Below, one piece after another: positions 6,209-8,053 of a stretch of 8,053 bases of DNA (positions are counted from its first letter, which is position 1; each line of letters starts with the position of its first letter). The DNA is taken from contig NZ_JACIYL010000129.1 of assembly GCF_014359955.1 (NCBI RefSeq), positions 1-8,053 on the forward strand, read 5' to 3'. Origin of the DNA: Thermogutta sp. (GTDB taxonomy: Bacteria > Planctomycetota > Planctomycetia > Pirellulales > Thermoguttaceae). The translations under genes and the position numbers were made by a program. A model generated the notes under the pieces. That model worked only from the letters and a program-made list of their open reading frames with translations, had not been told where the DNA came from and ran no database searches.

Positions 6209-6244
6209 ACACCGCGCCGGACGCTTTCGGTGCGGTGTTCTTTT
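6209..6244 (+). terminator. Terminator-like hairpin between rpsG and fusA
   Basis: Bases 6209-6220 (ACACCGCGCCGG) pair with 6227-6238 (TCGGTGCGGTGT) over 12 positions, two of them G-U, around a 6-nt loop. TTCTTTT follows at 6238-6244. This is the layout of an intrinsic terminator, 18 nt past the rpsG stop codon. No promoter is visible in the 45 nt before the EF-G start, so partial read-through (attenuation) is more likely than full termination. Confidence 0.65.
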
Positions 6245-6289
6245 GCGCAGTGAGTCATTCCTGAAGGTACAGAAAGCTCAGTCAGCACC

Positions 6290-8053
6290 ATGCCTCGCGA
6301 CATCAAGAATATTCGTAATATCGGGATTGTGGCCCACATTGACGCGGGAAAAACGACCCTTACCGAACGAATGCTGTTTTACGCGCACTTTATTCATCGA
6401 GTGGGGTCGGTGGATGAGGGGACCACGGTGACCGATTACGATCCCGAAGAGCAGGAACGCGGGATCACCATCAAGGCAGCGTGCGTCACGTTCGATTGGC
6501 GCGGCGTCCACATCAACCTGATCGACACGCCGGGTCACGTGGATTTTACTGCGGAGGTGGAACGCTCCCTGCGAGTCCTTGACGGGGCCGTGGTGGTTTT
6601 CAGTGCCCGCGAAGGCGTCGAGGCCCAGAGCGAAACCGTCTGGAAACAGGCGGACAAATACCATGTTCCGCGTATTGCATTCATCAACAAGATGGATCGC
6701 GAGGGAGCCGACTACTTCGGGACACTGGAAGAAATCGAAAAACGGCTGGAATGCCGTCCTGTACCGGTCAATCTTCCGATCGGGAGTGGCCCCGCCCACT
6801 TTAACAACCCGTTCCGTGGAGTGATCGATCTCATTTCGATGAAAGCCCTTCGGTTTGTGGAAGAAGGGAATCACGCCGAAGTGATTGCCGAGGAAATCCC
6901 GGAGGAATTGAAAGAAGAGGCGCAGATGTGGCGCCACAATATGCTGGATCAGTTATCGCTCTACAGCGATAAACTCACCGAGTTATTGCTGGCGGAAGAG
7001 CCGATCCCGGAAGATCTCATCCGCTCGGTGATTCGACAGGCTACCATCGGCAATTTGATCGTGCCCATTCTTTGCGGTTCCGCGCTCCATGGAATCGGGG
7101 TGCAGCCCGTTCTAGACGCGGTGGTCGATTACCTGCCCGACCCGACCGAGATTCCCCCGGTGGAGGGGACGGATCCAGAAAACCCCAACAAGAAACTCGT
7201 TCGCAAAGCCGATCCCAAGGAACCTTTTTGTGGGCTGGTCTTCAAGGTTCAGGCGGACCGCTACGGCGACCTGGATTATGTCCGGGTGTATTCTGGGCGT
7301 CTGACGGCCAACAGTCGTGTGCTCAATCCTGGCAAAAATAAGAAGGAAAACGTGCCTCAATTATGGCGCATTCAGGCTGACCGCCGCGAACAGATTCAGG
7401 CGGTGGAAGCGGGGGATATCGTGGGGATCATGGGCATGCGGCACTCCGTTACAGGGGACACGTTATGCGACCCCAAACATCCCATCCTGCTGGAGCCCAT
7501 CGTATTTCCCCAGACCGTTATCGATATGGCCATTGAGCCGGAAACTACGGCGGAGCGGAAGAAGCTCATCGATGCCCTCGAGTTGATGAAGCGGCAGGAT
7601 CCAACCTTCCGGTACAAAGAGCACGAAGAAACCGGGCAGATTATCATCAGCGGTATGGGAGAGCTTCATCTGGAGGTAGCCGTCCATCGGTTGGTTCGGG
7701 AACACAACCTGAAAGTTCGCGTGCAGAAACCACGCGTGAGTTACCGCGAGACGGTGGAAAAGGCCGTCGAAGTCACCGGCGTGTGCCACCGCACGGTGGG
7801 CGGCCAGCCGCTCTTTGCGGAGCTCTCCATACGCATGGAACCGTTCGACAAATCTCCCAAACCCGTGGTCGTTGTGGTTGAAAACGCCGAAGGACTGCCC
7901 GCCCCATTCCTGAAGGCGGCTCTGGAGGTGCTCGAGCAGCAGGGAGAAGGCGGTGGCCTGCTTGGTTTCCCGCTTATGCACGTTCGGGTGGCTATTACCG
8001 GAGCAAAGGTGCACGAGACGGAATCGAACGAACTCGCGTTTCGCCTGGCCGCC
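6290..8053 (+). CDS. fusA: Elongation factor G, spdEFG2/mtEFG2-like (cut by window edge)
   Basis: This is a translational GTPase of the EF-G family. The first 588 residues are present; roughly 100 C-terminal residues (rest of domain IV and domain V) lie outside. GTPase motifs are AHIDAGKT (15-22), RGITI (57-61), DTPGH (79-83, catalytic His83), NKMD (133-136) and GSA (263-265). The G' insert lies at about 155-255, domain II at 300-395, domain III from about 402, and domain IV from about 480. Switch I has the same length as in E. coli EF-G, without the three-residue insertion of spdEFG1. It reads TVTDYDPEEQERGITI followed by a VTFDW segment, much as I recall human mitochondrial EF-G2 (GFM2). 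Domain IV has RTVGGQPLFAEL (501-512) where translocating EF-Gs have a QSGGRGQYGH-type loop. These traits suggest the ribosome-recycling type rather than the main translocase, although the gene sits in the fusA position after rpsG. The start at 6290 gives the usual N-terminus; its ribosome binding site is weak. EF-G family is certain; the subfamily is an inference. Confidence 0.93.
   Translation, partial: MPRDIKNIRNIGIVAHIDAGKTTLTERMLFYAHFIHRVGSVDEGTTVTDYDPEEQERGITIKAACVTFDWRGVHINLIDTPGHVDFTAEVERSLRVLDGAVVVFSAREGVEAQSETVWKQADKYHVPRIAFINKMDREGADYFGTLEEIEKRLECRPVPVNLPIGSGPAHFNNPFRGVIDLISMKALRFVEEGNHAEVIAEEIPEELKEEAQMWRHNMLDQLSLYSDKLTELLLAEEPIPEDLIRSVIRQATIGNLIVPILCGSALHGIGVQPVLDAVVDYLPDPTEIPPVEGTDPENPNKKLVRKADPKEPFCGLVFKVQADRYGDLDYVRVYSGRLTANSRVLNPGKNKKENVPQLWRIQADRREQIQAVEAGDIVGIMGMRHSVTGDTLCDPKHPILLEPIVFPQTVIDMAIEPETTAERKKLIDALELMKRQDPTFRYKEHEETGQIIISGMGELHLEVAVHRLVREHNLKVRVQKPRVSYRETVEKAVEVTGVCHRTVGGQPLFAELSIRMEPFDKSPKPVVVVVENAEGLPAPFLKAALEVLEQQGEGGGLLGFPLMHVRVAITGAKVHETESNELAFRLAA

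Noticed and set aside
6278..6937. 219-codon minus-strand open frame opposite the EF-G gene
   Set aside because: It overlaps the conserved GTPase domain and encodes no recognisable protein, so it is a shadow of fusA.

Overview
The window looks like chromosomal DNA from a Planctomycetota bacterium, probably of the Pirellulales/Thermoguttaceae type. This placement is inferred from gene content, not from a database match. The supporting signs are two adjacent Gfo/Idh/MocA oxidoreductases with twin-arginine signals, a gene type greatly expanded in planctomycetes, and an elongation factor G resembling the spdEFG2 / mitochondrial EF-G2 subfamily described from spirochaetes, planctomycetes and delta-proteobacteria. 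Base composition is moderately GC-rich throughout, and no gene looks foreign.

Layout: (1) Positions 1-467, minus strand: the N-terminal 155 residues of pyruvate kinase, cut by the left edge, with a K+-independent type signature. (2) 468-1011: a divergent intergenic region of about 540 bp with small dyads near pyk and a cluster of decayed hairpin repeats, including a 91-bp imperfect tandem duplication. (3) 1012-4008, plus strand: two paralogous Tat-exported Gfo/Idh/MocA proteins separated by 327 bp that hold two perfect stem-loops and a good sigma-70-type promoter. A strong intrinsic terminator follows the second. (4) 4289-5110: a short-chain dehydrogenase/reductase with GTG start. (5) 5146 to the right edge: a str-type ribosomal cluster with a perfect-hexamer promoter, a leader of about 115 nt, rpsL (S12), rpsG (S7), an intrinsic terminator-like hairpin, and an EF-G gene cut by the right edge after 588 codons.

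The two oxidoreductases probably act outside the cytoplasm on sugar-like substrates that cannot be named from sequence. The ribosomal genes form one translation unit, in which the hairpin before the EF-G gene may lower its expression relative to rpsL-rpsG. I saw no CRISPR array, transposase, integrase, tRNA, rRNA, toxin-antitoxin pair or defence gene, and no clearly new multi-gene system. The observations most worth checking are the atypical EF-G directly downstream of rpsG, the rpsG-fusA hairpin, and the hairpin repeat cluster at 626-830.
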